Below, in pieces: positions 22,199 through 29,821 of a DNA stretch of 42,044 bases. The position numbers were made by a program, and so were the translations under genes. The notes below the pieces were generated by a model that saw only the letters and a list, made by a program, of their open reading frames with translations, had not been told where the DNA came from and ran no database searches. Origin of the DNA: ATZT02 sp046048135 (GTDB lineage Bacteria; Actinomycetota; Actinomycetes; S36-B12; UBA5976). Within the stretch, counting starts at the first letter, position 1; each line of letters starts with the position of its first letter. The stretch spans positions 1 through 42,044 of the forward strand of contig JBJOGR010000022.1 of the NCBI GenBank assembly GCA_046048135.1. Reading direction: 5' to 3'.

Positions 22199-23305
22199 TT
22201 AGTAAGAAGGTTTTATTTTGTCTGAAAATCCTGCAACAGAATCTGCACTTCTTGGACCTTTGCCAATATAAGTTGCAGAAGGTCTAACTAATTTTCCAGT
22301 ATTTTTTTGTTCCAAAATATGAGCAGACCATCCAGCAAGACGAGCACAGGTAAACATAGAAGTAAATAAATTTGCTGGAACTTGGGCATAATCTAAAACT
22401 ATTGCAGCCCAAAATTCAACGTTAGTTTCTAAAACTCTTTCAGGATGTCTTTCATGTAATTCTTTCAAAGCTGCTTTTTCTAAAGCTTCTGCGATTTCAT
22501 AACGAGGAGCACCTAATTCTTTTGCAGTTCTTCTTAGAACCTTTGCTCTTGGATCTTGTGCTCTATAAACTCTGTGACCAAATCCCATTAATCTTTCTTT
22601 GGAATCAAGTAAACGTTTTACATAAGTTTCTGGATCAACACCTTTTTCAATTTCTTCAATCATGTGCAAAACACGACTTGGAGCACCACCATGTAATGGT
22701 CCACTCATTGCACCGATTGCTCCAGATATTGAAGCTGCAACATCTGCTCCTGTTGAAGCTATAACTCTTGCAGTAAATGTTGAAGCATTCATGCCATGTT
22801 CTGCTGCAGAAACAAAATAAGCATCAACTGCTTTTATATGTTTTGGATCTGGTTCTCCACGCCATCTCTTCATAAATCTTTCAACTGATGTTGAAGATTT
22901 GGCAATGTGATCTTCAGAAACTGGTGTTTGATCTCCTCTTGCAGATTGCGCAACATACATTAAAGCTGTTGATGTTACCCGAGATAAATCTTCTCTTACT
23001 TGAACATGATCAATATCTAAAATTGGTTTTAATTTCCAACGAGCTCCAAGTTGAGCTACTGCACTTTGAATATCAACTCTGGTGTCACCTGTTTTAACAG
23101 GAATTTGATGAGGTTCTGGAATTGGTAAACCTGGAGAAAAATTATCGTCAACTAAAAGTCCCCAAACAGGACCAAAACTAACTCTGCCAACTAAATCTTC
23201 AATATCTACACCGCGATATCTAAGTGCTCCACCTTCGCGATCTGGTTCTGCAATTGTGGTTTCAAAGGCAACTATTCCTTCCAGACCTGGAACAAAATCT
23301 GGCAT
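22199..23305 (-). CDS. citA: Citrate synthase 2 (CitA type)
   Basis: A 368-residue citrate synthase of the short actinobacterial group. Catalytic signatures are AAEHGMNASTFTARV (active-site His), GPLHGGAPSRV and GFGHRVYRAQDPRA. The N-terminus VPGLEGIVAFETTIAEPDREGG, shortened here to its key words, and LRYRGVDIEDL are typical. It condenses oxaloacetate with acetyl-CoA (or propionyl-CoA in 2-methylcitrate synthases; not distinguishable here). It leads the citA-serC operon and shares a short divergent promoter region containing a palindrome with pdxH. Confidence 0.92.
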   Translation of the reverse strand: MPDFVPGLEGIVAFETTIAEPDREGGALRYRGVDIEDLVGRVSFGPVWGLLVDDNFSPGLPIPEPHQIPVKTGDTRVDIQSAVAQLGARWKLKPILDIDHVQVREDLSRVTSTALMYVAQSARGDQTPVSEDHIAKSSTSVERFMKRWRGEPDPKHIKAVDAYFVSAAEHGMNASTFTARVIASTGADVAASISGAIGAMSGPLHGGAPSRVLHMIEEIEKGVDPETYVKRLLDSKERLMGFGHRVYRAQDPRAKVLRRTAKELGAPRYEIAEALEKAALKELHERHPERVLETNVEFWAAIVLDYAQVPANLFTSMFTCARLAGWSAHILEQKNTGKLVRPSATYIGKGPRSADSVAGFSDKIKPSY

Positions 23306-23356
23306 GGTTTGCCTTTCTGATTGAAGAAATCTTGTGAGTCTATCTTTGCTTAATCA

Positions 23357-23373
23357 ATTCCACATGGTGGAAT
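23357..23373. promoter_or_regulatory. Palindromic site between citA and pdxH
   Basis: ATTCCAC-ATG-GTGGAAT is a perfect 7-bp inverted repeat with a 3-base centre. It lies 7 bases before the pdxH ATG and about 52 bases before the citA ATG. The position and symmetry suit a transcription-factor operator controlling one or both genes. Confidence 0.55.
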
Positions 23374-23379
23374 CGGGTT

Positions 23380-24027
23380 ATGTCAACTTCGAATGAATGG
23401 TTTGAATCTTTAAGAATCTCTTATGAGCAAGGAGATTTAAATGAAAGTGACATATCTAACAACCCCATAATTCAATTTCAATCTTGGATGAATGATGCAA
23501 TTTCAAAAAAAATCTCAGAGCCAAATGCAATGGTTTTAGCAACGAGTAATAAAGAAGGTCAACCTGGATTAAGAAACGTTTTATTAAAGTCTTTTGACGA
23601 AAACGGATTTATCTTCTTTACTAATAAAAATTCAGATAAAGCAAAAGATTTAAAAGAAAATCCTTTATGTACTCTTTTATTTTCCTGGATAGATTTACAC
23701 AGGCAAGTAATTATTAAAGGTAAAGCAAGTGAAATTCGTGAATCAGATTCGCAAAGTTACTTTAAAACAAGACCTTATGGTTCCCAAATTAGTGCTTGGG
23801 TTAGTAATCAATCAGAAGTAATAAGTTCAAGACAATTTTTAGAAGATAAAGTAAAAGATTTTATGGATAAATATCCAAATGAAGTTCCAATGCCAAAACA
23901 TTGGGGAGGGTATTTAGTAAGTGTTACTAGTATGGAATTTTGGCAGGGAAGACCTTCTAGATTGCATGATCGAATTCGTTACACAAAAAGTGCAACTAAT
24001 TGGATTATCGAGAGAATTTCTCCTTAA
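23380..24027 (+). CDS. pdxH: Pyridoxamine 5'-phosphate oxidase
   Basis: A 215-residue FMN enzyme producing pyridoxal 5'-phosphate. Motifs are EPNAMVLATSNKEGQPGLRNVLLK, reduced here to its key parts AMVLATS and RNVLLKSFDENGF, then FTNKNSDKAKDL, SRPSRLHDR as GRPSRLHDRIRY near the end, and the PYGSQISAWVSNQS loop. All typical FMN/PLP contacts are present. It is divergent from citA-serC and its 3' end overlaps the convergent photolyase gene by 23 bp. PLP is the cofactor of SerC next door. Confidence 0.92.
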   Translation: MSTSNEWFESLRISYEQGDLNESDISNNPIIQFQSWMNDAISKKISEPNAMVLATSNKEGQPGLRNVLLKSFDENGFIFFTNKNSDKAKDLKENPLCTLLFSWIDLHRQVIIKGKASEIRESDSQSYFKTRPYGSQISAWVSNQSEVISSRQFLEDKVKDFMDKYPNEVPMPKHWGGYLVSVTSMEFWQGRPSRLHDRIRYTKSATNWIIERISP

Positions 24028-25396
24028 TAACTTTTTCACCTTTACTTGCTTTATATCTTCTTAAAGTTTCATCACGTTCTATTTGATGATCAACCATTCT
24101 TTTTGGATAACCGTGTTTATATCCATCAACTTGATCCCAAGGAGTATGCGCTTCTATTCCTTTTAAATGCCTTAATTCAGGAATCCATTTACGAACATAA
24201 TCAGCGTTTGGATCAAACTTTTCAGCTTGCATCATGGGATTAAATATTCGGTAATAAGGAGATGCATCAGTTCCACAACCTGCAGTCCATTGCCAACCAT
24301 GAGAGTTGCTCGCGATATCTCCATCAAGTAAATGTTTCATAAACCAATCAGCTCCATGGCGCCAATGAAGATGTAAATCTTTAACTAAAAATGAAGCAAC
24401 TACCATTCTTACGCGATTGTGCATCCAACCTGATTCTTTTAATTGACGCATGCCAGCATCAACTAATGGGAAACCAGTTTTTCCTTCTTGCCAAATTTTA
24501 AGTTTTTGTTTGTAATCTTTTTCTAAATCCCAACCCATCAATTCCCATTTTTGATCTAAAGATTTAGTTTCACTTTCTGGAGCGGTCGCTAAAACTTCTG
24601 CATAAAATTCTCGCCAACATATTTCTTTTCTAAAAGTGTCATGATCTTTGGAATCATTTAATTCCATCAAGATTGTGCGGGGATGAATTTCGCCAAATCT
24701 TAGAGGAATACTTAATTTAGAAGTTCCTTCTAAATCAGGTCTATTTCTATTCTGGTCATAACCATTAATCCCTGATTTTAAAAATTTAGTTAATAAATCC
24801 AAAGCATTTTTTTCACCTGCTTTAGGTATTTCTATTTCACTTGTTACTTTGGGTCTTCCTTCGTTTTTTAATGGCTTTATCCAATTTGGTTCTTTTTTAA
24901 ATTTCGGCGCAGGTTTTCTCCACCCATGACTAACCCAAGATTTATAAAAAGGAGTAAAAACTCGATAAGGAGTTCCATCATCTTTCGTGACTCTAAATGG
25001 AGCAACTGCATAAGGTGAACCTGTTCTAATTAGTTTTATGCCATTTTTTGCTAATTCTTTTTCAACTTCAATATCTCTTTTTCGACCATATGGTTCAAAA
25101 TCTTCTGAGATATGAACAGTTTTAGCTTTTGCAGCTATTGCAACTTCTAGAATTACTTTCTTTGGATCTCCATGTCTTATAAGTAAATTGTTATTTAAAG
25201 ATTCATCAAGGGATTTTAAAGATGCATCTTGATATGCCTTTAAAGGATTTCCTGCATCATCAAAAACTTTAGGATCAATATTAAAAAGTGCTACTACGTT
25301 TTTATCGCCATCTTCAAAAGCACTGTCTATTGCTGCATTTAATGCAGGATGATCGTTTAGGCGAAGATCTCTTCTAAACCACATAACACTTGGCAT
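24005..25396 (-). CDS. phr: Deoxyribodipyrimidine photolyase (class I CPD)
   Basis: A 463-residue photolyase. The antenna domain begins VMWFRRDLRLNDHPAL. The FAD/DNA-binding domain has TSKLSIPLRFGEIHPR, CWREFYAEVL, TGFPLVDAGMRQL and, in the last third, GWMHNRVRMVVASFL and DGDIASNSHGWQW. It repairs cyclobutane pyrimidine dimers with blue light. The minus-strand TAATCT box (25403-25408) lies 6 bases before the ATG, so the mRNA is probably leaderless. With the FeS-BCP enzyme it gives the organism two photolyases, pointing to a sunlit habitat. Confidence 0.92.
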   Translation of the reverse strand: MPSVMWFRRDLRLNDHPALNAAIDSAFEDGDKNVVALFNIDPKVFDDAGNPLKAYQDASLKSLDESLNNNLLIRHGDPKKVILEVAIAAKAKTVHISEDFEPYGRKRDIEVEKELAKNGIKLIRTGSPYAVAPFRVTKDDGTPYRVFTPFYKSWVSHGWRKPAPKFKKEPNWIKPLKNEGRPKVTSEIEIPKAGEKNALDLLTKFLKSGINGYDQNRNRPDLEGTSKLSIPLRFGEIHPRTILMELNDSKDHDTFRKEICWREFYAEVLATAPESETKSLDQKWELMGWDLEKDYKQKLKIWQEGKTGFPLVDAGMRQLKESGWMHNRVRMVVASFLVKDLHLHWRHGADWFMKHLLDGDIASNSHGWQWTAGCGTDASPYYRIFNPMMQAEKFDPNADYVRKWIPELRHLKGIEAHTPWDQVDGYKHGYPKRMVDHQIERDETLRRYKASKGEKVIKEKFSR

Positions 25397-25434
25397 GAGT
25401 ACAGATTAGTTGCCAAATGAAATCTTGACTACTT

Positions 25435-25800
25435 TTATTTAGTTAATGGTCCAAATTTCTTGCCAATAAAACTACCTATAAAGCTAGGAATCAGTACTAG
25501 GAAAAACATGAAGATAAATGATTCAAATCCAAATGACCAAATAGTTTCATCACTTCCTTCTTCTCCAGCTAAAGGAATTAGGCCAATAAGACCTGCTAAA
25601 CCATAAACAATCCAAAGCAAAAAGACTGAAGTAAGCCAAATTTGTGAAATCTTTTTAGGTTTTTTAAAAAATGCAAAGGCTAGAGAAAATAGAAATAAAA
25701 ATGTTAGTAATTCACCTATGTAAAGAGAAGAGACCATAGGAATTATGCATATATATAGTGCATGACTTATTTGTGATTTATCTATTTTCACAAATTTCAT
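25435..25800 (-). CDS. Small membrane protein, unrecognised
   Basis: A 121-residue protein with about four hydrophobic segments: HALYICIIPMVSSLYIGEL, LLTFLFLFSLAFAFF, IWLTSVFLLWIVYGLAGLIG and FESFIFMFFLVLIPSFIG. A short KKPKK loop follows the second segment and FIGKKFGPLTK forms the tail. No family recognised. The ATG at 25800 lacks a ribosome site; an internal ATG at residue 22 would remove half of the first helix. It stands alone between phr and the NlpC/P60 gene. Confidence 0.55.
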   Translation of the reverse strand: MKFVKIDKSQISHALYICIIPMVSSLYIGELLTFLFLFSLAFAFFKKPKKISQIWLTSVFLLWIVYGLAGLIGLIPLAGEEGSDETIWSFGFESFIFMFFLVLIPSFIGSFIGKKFGPLTK

Positions 25801-25902
25801 GCTATTTCAATTGAGCACATATTGAAATACATTTTCAACATCATGAGGAGACATATGTCACTTTAAGCACAAATGTTGAATAAATTCTTCCCACAAATAG
25901 AA

Positions 25903-25932
25903 AAAATTGCTGTAGGAACAGAAAATTGCTGT
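25903..25932. repeat. Short direct repeat upstream of the NlpC/P60 gene
   Basis: AAAATTGCTGT occurs at 25903-25913 and again at 25922-25932 (period 19 bp), ending just before the TATTTT -10 candidate at 25935-25940. It may be a regulator site; it could also be chance in AT-rich DNA. Confidence 0.4.
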
Positions 25933-25946
25933 GTTATTTTAGAAAG

Positions 25947-26732
25947 GTGTTGAAGAAACTATTGGTCTCAACTTTGGCCACACTATTAATCTCAACTGGC
26001 TATCCAATGCCATCTTTTGCCGATGAAATTCCAAATTATCCAGGCATTGAAAAATTAACGCGTGGTGTTGAAAATGATTTTGTTAAAAAAGTTCAAAAAG
26101 CTTTAATAAAACTTGGTTATCCAATTCCTGTTGCAAATGGAAAATACGGCCCTGCAACAACTGCTGCAATTGCAGAATTTTATGAAGTACAAGGCGATAT
26201 TGATGACGGCACAGTCTTAGGACCTAAAGGTTGGCAAGCAATTTTTGAAGCTGTGAATAGGGAAGAAAGCAACGCTCCAGTTAAAGAAGAAGGAGTTGTA
26301 GAAGAAGAAACCGTAACAAAAGTTAATCCTGATCAATTAATTGGTGAAGGTTTAGATGCAGAAAGAGCTAAGAAAGTTGCCATAGTTTTAGATCGCGCAG
26401 CAAGTGTTAAAGGAACTCGTTATAGACGTGGTGGCACAACAACAAATGGATTTGATTGTTCAGGTTTTGTGTTATGGGCTATGAAACCAGTGGGAGTAAC
26501 TTTTGGCAGAACTTCAAGAGATATGAGAAGAGAAACTCCAAAGATAAGTAGAGACGAATTAAAAGTTGGAGATTTAGTTTTCTTCCACAATAAAAAAGGA
26601 ACTGTTTACCACGTAGCAATTTATGCTGGTAAAGGAAAGATTTGGCATGCAAGACGCCCTGGATTAAGACTTGCTAAAACAAATATTTATGCAAAAAGAG
26701 TTTCTTACGGAAGAGTTAATTACAACTCTTAA
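25947..26732 (+). CDS. Secreted NlpC/P60 peptidoglycan hydrolase with PG-binding domain
   Basis: A 261-residue cell-wall enzyme. Signal peptide (KKLLVSTLATLLIS to about FADE), a peptidoglycan-binding-like domain at about 38-103 (FVKKVQKALIKLGY...GKYGPATTAAIAEF), an acidic linker rich in Glu/Val (about 107-125), and a C-terminal NlpC/P60 domain with catalytic C171 (GFDCSG), H222 (YHVAIY) and H234 (IWHARR). It would cut stem peptides during growth or division. I chose GTG 25947 because TATTTT lies 6 bases upstream (leaderless pattern); a TTG at 25926 is the longer alternative. Confidence 0.85.
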   Translation: MLKKLLVSTLATLLISTGYPMPSFADEIPNYPGIEKLTRGVENDFVKKVQKALIKLGYPIPVANGKYGPATTAAIAEFYEVQGDIDDGTVLGPKGWQAIFEAVNREESNAPVKEEGVVEEETVTKVNPDQLIGEGLDAERAKKVAIVLDRAASVKGTRYRRGGTTTNGFDCSGFVLWAMKPVGVTFGRTSRDMRRETPKISRDELKVGDLVFFHNKKGTVYHVAIYAGKGKIWHARRPGLRLAKTNIYAKRVSYGRVNYNS

Positions 26733-27226
26733 TCATCACTTCCAGAATGAAGTGTTCTTTCCAATACTTGAGTTGATCTTAAAATTGCAATAACCACAAG
26801 TGTCATAGCAGCAGCTGCTAATTGAAAACCTAATCCCACACCACAACCCATCGCTGCAGTTGCAAAAACTGTTGCAGCAGTTGTTACACCTTTAATTCCT
26901 TTTGCTTGATTAGAAAAAATTAAACCTGCTCCCAGAAATCCAATACCAGTCATAATTGCGTGCATTGATCTTGTTGGATCACCAAATTGAGCATTGATGC
27001 CAACTATTTCTCCCATTGAAACAACAATTGCAGCAGCAGATGCTACTAATGCCATTGTTCTTGGACCAGCTGATTTTCCTGCACGATCTCTTTCATAACC
27101 AATAATTGAACCAAGAACTGCAGCAAGAATTGTATTAATAATTACTGTTAATTGTTGCCAAGGATCAATCATTGCTAAATCAAACATGCGATTAACTTTA
27201 GTCTTTTTTAATAAAAAGTGCGTCAT
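26729..27226 (-). CDS. MgtC/SapB family membrane protein
   Basis: A 165-residue protein with four to five hydrophobic helices. It carries the MgtC signature: LGSIIGYERDRAGKSAGPRT, then SMGEIVG and IMTGIGFLGAGLIF, followed by KGVTTAATVFATAAMG. MgtC-type proteins are linked to Mg2+ limitation and control of ATP/phosphate homeostasis. The longer ATG start (27226) is kept; ATG at residue 14 is an alternative. It is just downstream of tRNA-Arg on the same strand (16 bases), so read-through transcription is possible. The stop overlaps the NlpC gene stop by 4 bp. Confidence 0.85.
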   Translation of the reverse strand: MTHFLLKKTKVNRMFDLAMIDPWQQLTVIINTILAAVLGSIIGYERDRAGKSAGPRTMALVASAAAIVVSMGEIVGINAQFGDPTRSMHAIMTGIGFLGAGLIFSNQAKGIKGVTTAATVFATAAMGCGVGLGFQLAAAAMTLVVIAILRSTQVLERTLHSGSDD

Positions 27227-27242
27227 TTAAATAGTGTGTATG

Positions 27243-27315
27243 TGCCCTCGGAGGGAATTGAACCCCCAACCTATTGCTTAGGACGCAGTCGCTCTATCCG
27301 TTGAGCTACGAGGGC
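27243..27315 (-). tRNA. tRNA-Arg (anticodon CCU)
   Basis: A 73-nt cloverleaf with acceptor stem GCCCTCG/CGAGGGC, D arm GCTC-AACGGATA-GAGC, anticodon loop GTCCTAA (CCU) and T arm GGGGG-TTCAATT-CCCTC. Discriminator A; CCA is not encoded. The anticodon stem has a C28-A42 mismatch and G at position 32, both slightly unusual. It decodes AGG. Confidence 0.93.
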
Positions 27316-27358
27316 GAAGTAATTTCTAGCCTAATTGATTTGTAAAAACAAAATTAAG

Positions 27359-27973
27359 TTAGTGCAACAAAACAGTTAGTTTTTCTCCTGAATTAATTGC
27401 AAGGTTCATCGCATCATTTGTTGAGGTGCTAACTAAGACTACTAATCCTGCATTTGAACCAAACGACGATTTTTTCTCAGCCAGGGCAACTACCATTACT
27501 TTTTGGGCAATAAGTCCACCAAATATTCCTTGTGAATTATTAAGTTTTACTACATCAACTATTGCACCGGGTTTTAAAATTGAAGCAATTTCAGAATCAT
27601 TTATTCGAATACCAACAATTCTTTGATTTTTATCATTTTTATTACTTGAAATTAGTCGACTTGAAGTTATTTGTTCTTTGCTGGAAATATTTGAGGTGAG
27701 CATTTTTCCTATAATTTCTTGCATTTTTAAACTATTGGGAGCTATTCCAGATATTGGAATTCGTGAAGTTGTTAGATCAGAATTTGTAAGAACTGTGCCA
27801 CTGGAAAGATCTCTACTTGCAACAATTACTTCACGTGTTGCAAAATTATTTGCAATTTTGTCAACTAATGAATAAATAACTATTGCTATAAGGCAATAAG
27901 CAATAGTTTTTCTATAAATCTTAAATAGGGTATATAGATCTTTCCTGCTTATATTTATTTCTAATTTTTTCAT
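27359..27973 (-). CDS. SAF-domain, CpaB/RcpC-like membrane-anchored protein
   Basis: A 204-residue protein with one N-terminal membrane helix (TIAYCLIAIVIYSLV), then a SAF domain (VIVASRDLSSGTVLTNSDLTTSRIPI, key words VASRDLSSGTVLT and LTTSRIP) and an RcpC-like C-terminal part (RIVGIRINDSEIASILKPGAIVDVV shortened to GIRINDSEIASILKPGAIVDV). CpaB/RcpC proteins belong to Flp/Tad pilus assembly, but no other tad gene is in this window. It stands alone upstream of tRNA-Arg on the minus strand. Confidence 0.75.
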   Translation of the reverse strand: MKKLEINISRKDLYTLFKIYRKTIAYCLIAIVIYSLVDKIANNFATREVIVASRDLSSGTVLTNSDLTTSRIPISGIAPNSLKMQEIIGKMLTSNISSKEQITSSRLISSNKNDKNQRIVGIRINDSEIASILKPGAIVDVVKLNNSQGIFGGLIAQKVMVVALAEKKSSFGSNAGLVVLVSTSTNDAMNLAINSGEKLTVLLH

Positions 27974-28033
27974 TACTTAAAAATAAAGGAATTAAAATAT
28001 TTTTGTGTGGTTTAGAGATAAATCTGTGGATAA

Positions 28034-28321
28034 CTATTTTTCAGTAGTTGCTTTAGTTGCCTTTTTCTCAGGCTTAGCAGCTTCTTTCTTAGTTGAGTCT
28101 TTAGCCTTCTCTTCTTTTTTCGGCTTTGTTTCAGTCTTTTTCTTTTCTCTAGAATCTGTTCTGTAAAAGCCAGAGCCTTTAAAAACAACTCCTACTGCGC
28201 CAAATTTCTTTCTGACTTCACCACCACATTCTGGGCATTTGGAAATAGCTGCATCAGAAAAAGATTGCACAACTTCAAATTCATGTTCACAATTTGTACA
28301 TGCATATTGGTAGGTAGGCAT
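28034..28321 (-). CDS. FmdB-type zinc-ribbon protein with Lys/Glu-rich tail
   Basis: A 95-residue protein. Residues 1-45 are the FmdB zinc ribbon: MPTYQYACTNC with C8 and C11, then SKCPECGG with C29 and C32, ending FKGSGFYRTD. The remaining about 40 residues are a low-complexity Lys/Glu/Thr tail, probably disordered. FmdB domains are putative regulatory zinc ribbons of unclear role. It is divergent from the crcB pair with a short promoter region. Confidence 0.85.
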   Translation of the reverse strand: MPTYQYACTNCEHEFEVVQSFSDAAISKCPECGGEVRKKFGAVGVVFKGSGFYRTDSREKKKTETKPKKEEKAKDSTKKEAAKPEKKATKATTEK

Positions 28322-28379
28322 AAGACATATTGTGCCAATTACTCATCTTGTAAGCATCTTGGACTTACTATTTATATAT

Positions 28380-28775
28380 ATGCACTTTCCCCCATATCTT
28401 TTAGTTGCACTTGGTGGTGCGATTGGAAGTGTTGTGCGATGGATGATTTCAATTCGATTAGATGATTCTTTAGCACTTTTACCTTTAGGTAAAGAAGGCT
28501 TTGCCTGGCCGACCTTATTAATTAACATCATTGGTTGTTTATTAATTGGCTGGATTGCAGGACATCGAAAACATTCATTAGATGTTTGGCATTTTTGGGT
28601 TGTGGGAGTTTTAGGTGGCTTTACTACTTTTTCAACTTTTATTTTAGAAACAACTTGGCAACTTCAATCTCAAAATTGGATTTATGCATTTACTTACGTC
28701 TTCATTACTTTTATTGCTTGTTATGCAGCAGCAAGTTACACATTAAAAAAATCTGAACAAAGAAGTAATCGATGA
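28380..28775 (+). CDS. crcB: Fluoride channel subunit CrcB/Fluc (first of pair)
   Basis: A 131-residue four-helix membrane protein exporting fluoride. Motifs: LVALGGAIGSVVRW, LLINIIGCLLIG and VGVLGGFTTFSTF (the conserved TTFSTF break and Phe pair). I use ATG 28380, whose N-terminus MHFPPYLLVALGG fits the family; a longer frame from 28332 reads through the promoter (TACTAT 28366-28371, 8 bases before ATG). The stop overlaps the second crcB gene by 4 bp. Paired genes usually form dual-topology heterodimers. Confidence 0.9.
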   Translation: MHFPPYLLVALGGAIGSVVRWMISIRLDDSLALLPLGKEGFAWPTLLINIIGCLLIGWIAGHRKHSLDVWHFWVVGVLGGFTTFSTFILETTWQLQSQNWIYAFTYVFITFIACYAAASYTLKKSEQRSNR

Positions 28776-29167
28776 ACGAGACTGTGCCAACATTATTTGC
28801 AGTTGCAATTGGTGGAGCATTAGGTTCAATGCTTCGTTATCGTTTGAGATTTGTTACCAAGAATTCAAAAATATCTATGGGATCTTTACCCGCAAACATA
28901 ATTGCATCTTTTGTTTTAGGACTAATTACTGCTCTTTTTGCAGATGCATTCTTTGCTATCGAAGGATGGCAAGCTTGGTTTCAACCACTATTAACTATTG
29001 GTTTTGCCGGATCTTTATCCACTTTTTCAACTCTTGCTTTAGAAATGCATGAAAATACTAAGAAGAGAAATTGGGCTACAACTTTTGGTTATGCATCATT
29101 TACTTTTGGAGCAGGGCTAGCTGCTTTTGGAATCGGGTTATTTTTAGGAACTTCAGTACCTGTTTAG
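28772..29167 (+). CDS. crcB: Fluoride channel subunit CrcB/Fluc (second of pair)
   Basis: A 131-residue partner of the preceding gene, with VAIGGALGSMLRYRL, ANIIASFVLGL and IGFAGSLSTFSTLALE. The TTF of the first copy is LSTF here, a common difference between paired Flucs. Translational coupling through ATGA supports 1:1 production. No fluoride riboswitch is visible upstream of the pair; the message appears leaderless. The stop overlaps the cyclo-ligase stop by 4 bp. Confidence 0.9.
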   Translation: MNETVPTLFAVAIGGALGSMLRYRLRFVTKNSKISMGSLPANIIASFVLGLITALFADAFFAIEGWQAWFQPLLTIGFAGSLSTFSTLALEMHENTKKRNWATTFGYASFTFGAGLAAFGIGLFLGTSVPV

Positions 29168-29748
29168 TCAGGATCTGGTGTAGTGAAATGAATAGATCTA
29201 TATGGTGTTGCAATCGTGTGCACACTCATATCGTGAGATTCTTTAGGAATTTCTAAAATAAATTCCAAATCAAACAACAACACAATCCTTTTTACATCTT
29301 CTGAGATTTGAGCTAACACTCGATCGTAAAAACCTTTGCCTTTACCTAATCTTGTGCCATTTACATCTACAGCAAGTCCAGGCAAAATTACTGCTCCTAA
29401 ATTTTTAATCTCTTTAGCTAAAACTGCATCTCCTACTGGTTCTTCTATGCCAAAAGGTCCTTTTACAAAATTGTCTGGATTCTTAATCCATAACAAATCA
29501 TCGCCACTAATTCTTGGTAACCAAACATTTCTTCCAAGTTTTCTAACTTCTTTTATTAATTCTTTAGTTGGAGGCTCTTCCGGCAATGACATATAGATGC
29601 AGACATCCCCAGTAGTTTTAGAAAGTTCAAAAAGTCCACGTTTAGTAAGTTGCTCAATATCAAAATCACTTAATTTAGTATTTCGTCTAGTTTCTTGTAG
29701 ACGTTTTCGCAAAGATTGCTTGGTCTCTTGGGGTTCTTGTATAGGCAT
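29164..29748 (-). CDS. 5-formyltetrahydrofolate cyclo-ligase
   Basis: A 194-residue ATP-dependent enzyme converting 5-formyl-THF to 5,10-methenyl-THF. Family features are SLRKRLQETRRN at the start, CIYMSLPEEPPT, the VILPGLAVDVNGTRLGKGKGFYDR block (key words LPGLAVD and RLGKGKGFYDR, the nucleotide/substrate loop), and HDMSVHTIAT near the end. It is divergent from galU. The 5-FTHF cyclo-ligase/galU pair is also conserved in mycobacteria (Rv0992c/Rv0993). Confidence 0.9.
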   Translation of the reverse strand: MPIQEPQETKQSLRKRLQETRRNTKLSDFDIEQLTKRGLFELSKTTGDVCIYMSLPEEPPTKELIKEVRKLGRNVWLPRISGDDLLWIKNPDNFVKGPFGIEEPVGDAVLAKEIKNLGAVILPGLAVDVNGTRLGKGKGFYDRVLAQISEDVKRIVLLFDLEFILEIPKESHDMSVHTIATPYRSIHFTTPDPD

Positions 29749-29821
29749 TGGACAAGAAGCATACTCGGTACGCGTAATCTTTATTCATAAAGTAAGTAGC
29801 TAGAAGGATTTGGAAAATAGC

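Noticed and set aside
22522..23097. Leu/His-rich open frames on the plus strand inside citA
   Set aside because: They lie opposite a strong citrate synthase gene and have the composition of an antisense shadow, with no start signals.
25819..25870. Seven-codon ORF with GAGGAG near 25853
   Set aside because: Too short to judge and no conserved feature visible; the ribosome-site-like word may be chance.
28322..28379. Fluoride riboswitch before crcB
   Set aside because: The gap is short and a -10-like box lies 8 bases before the ATG, leaving no room for the aptamer.
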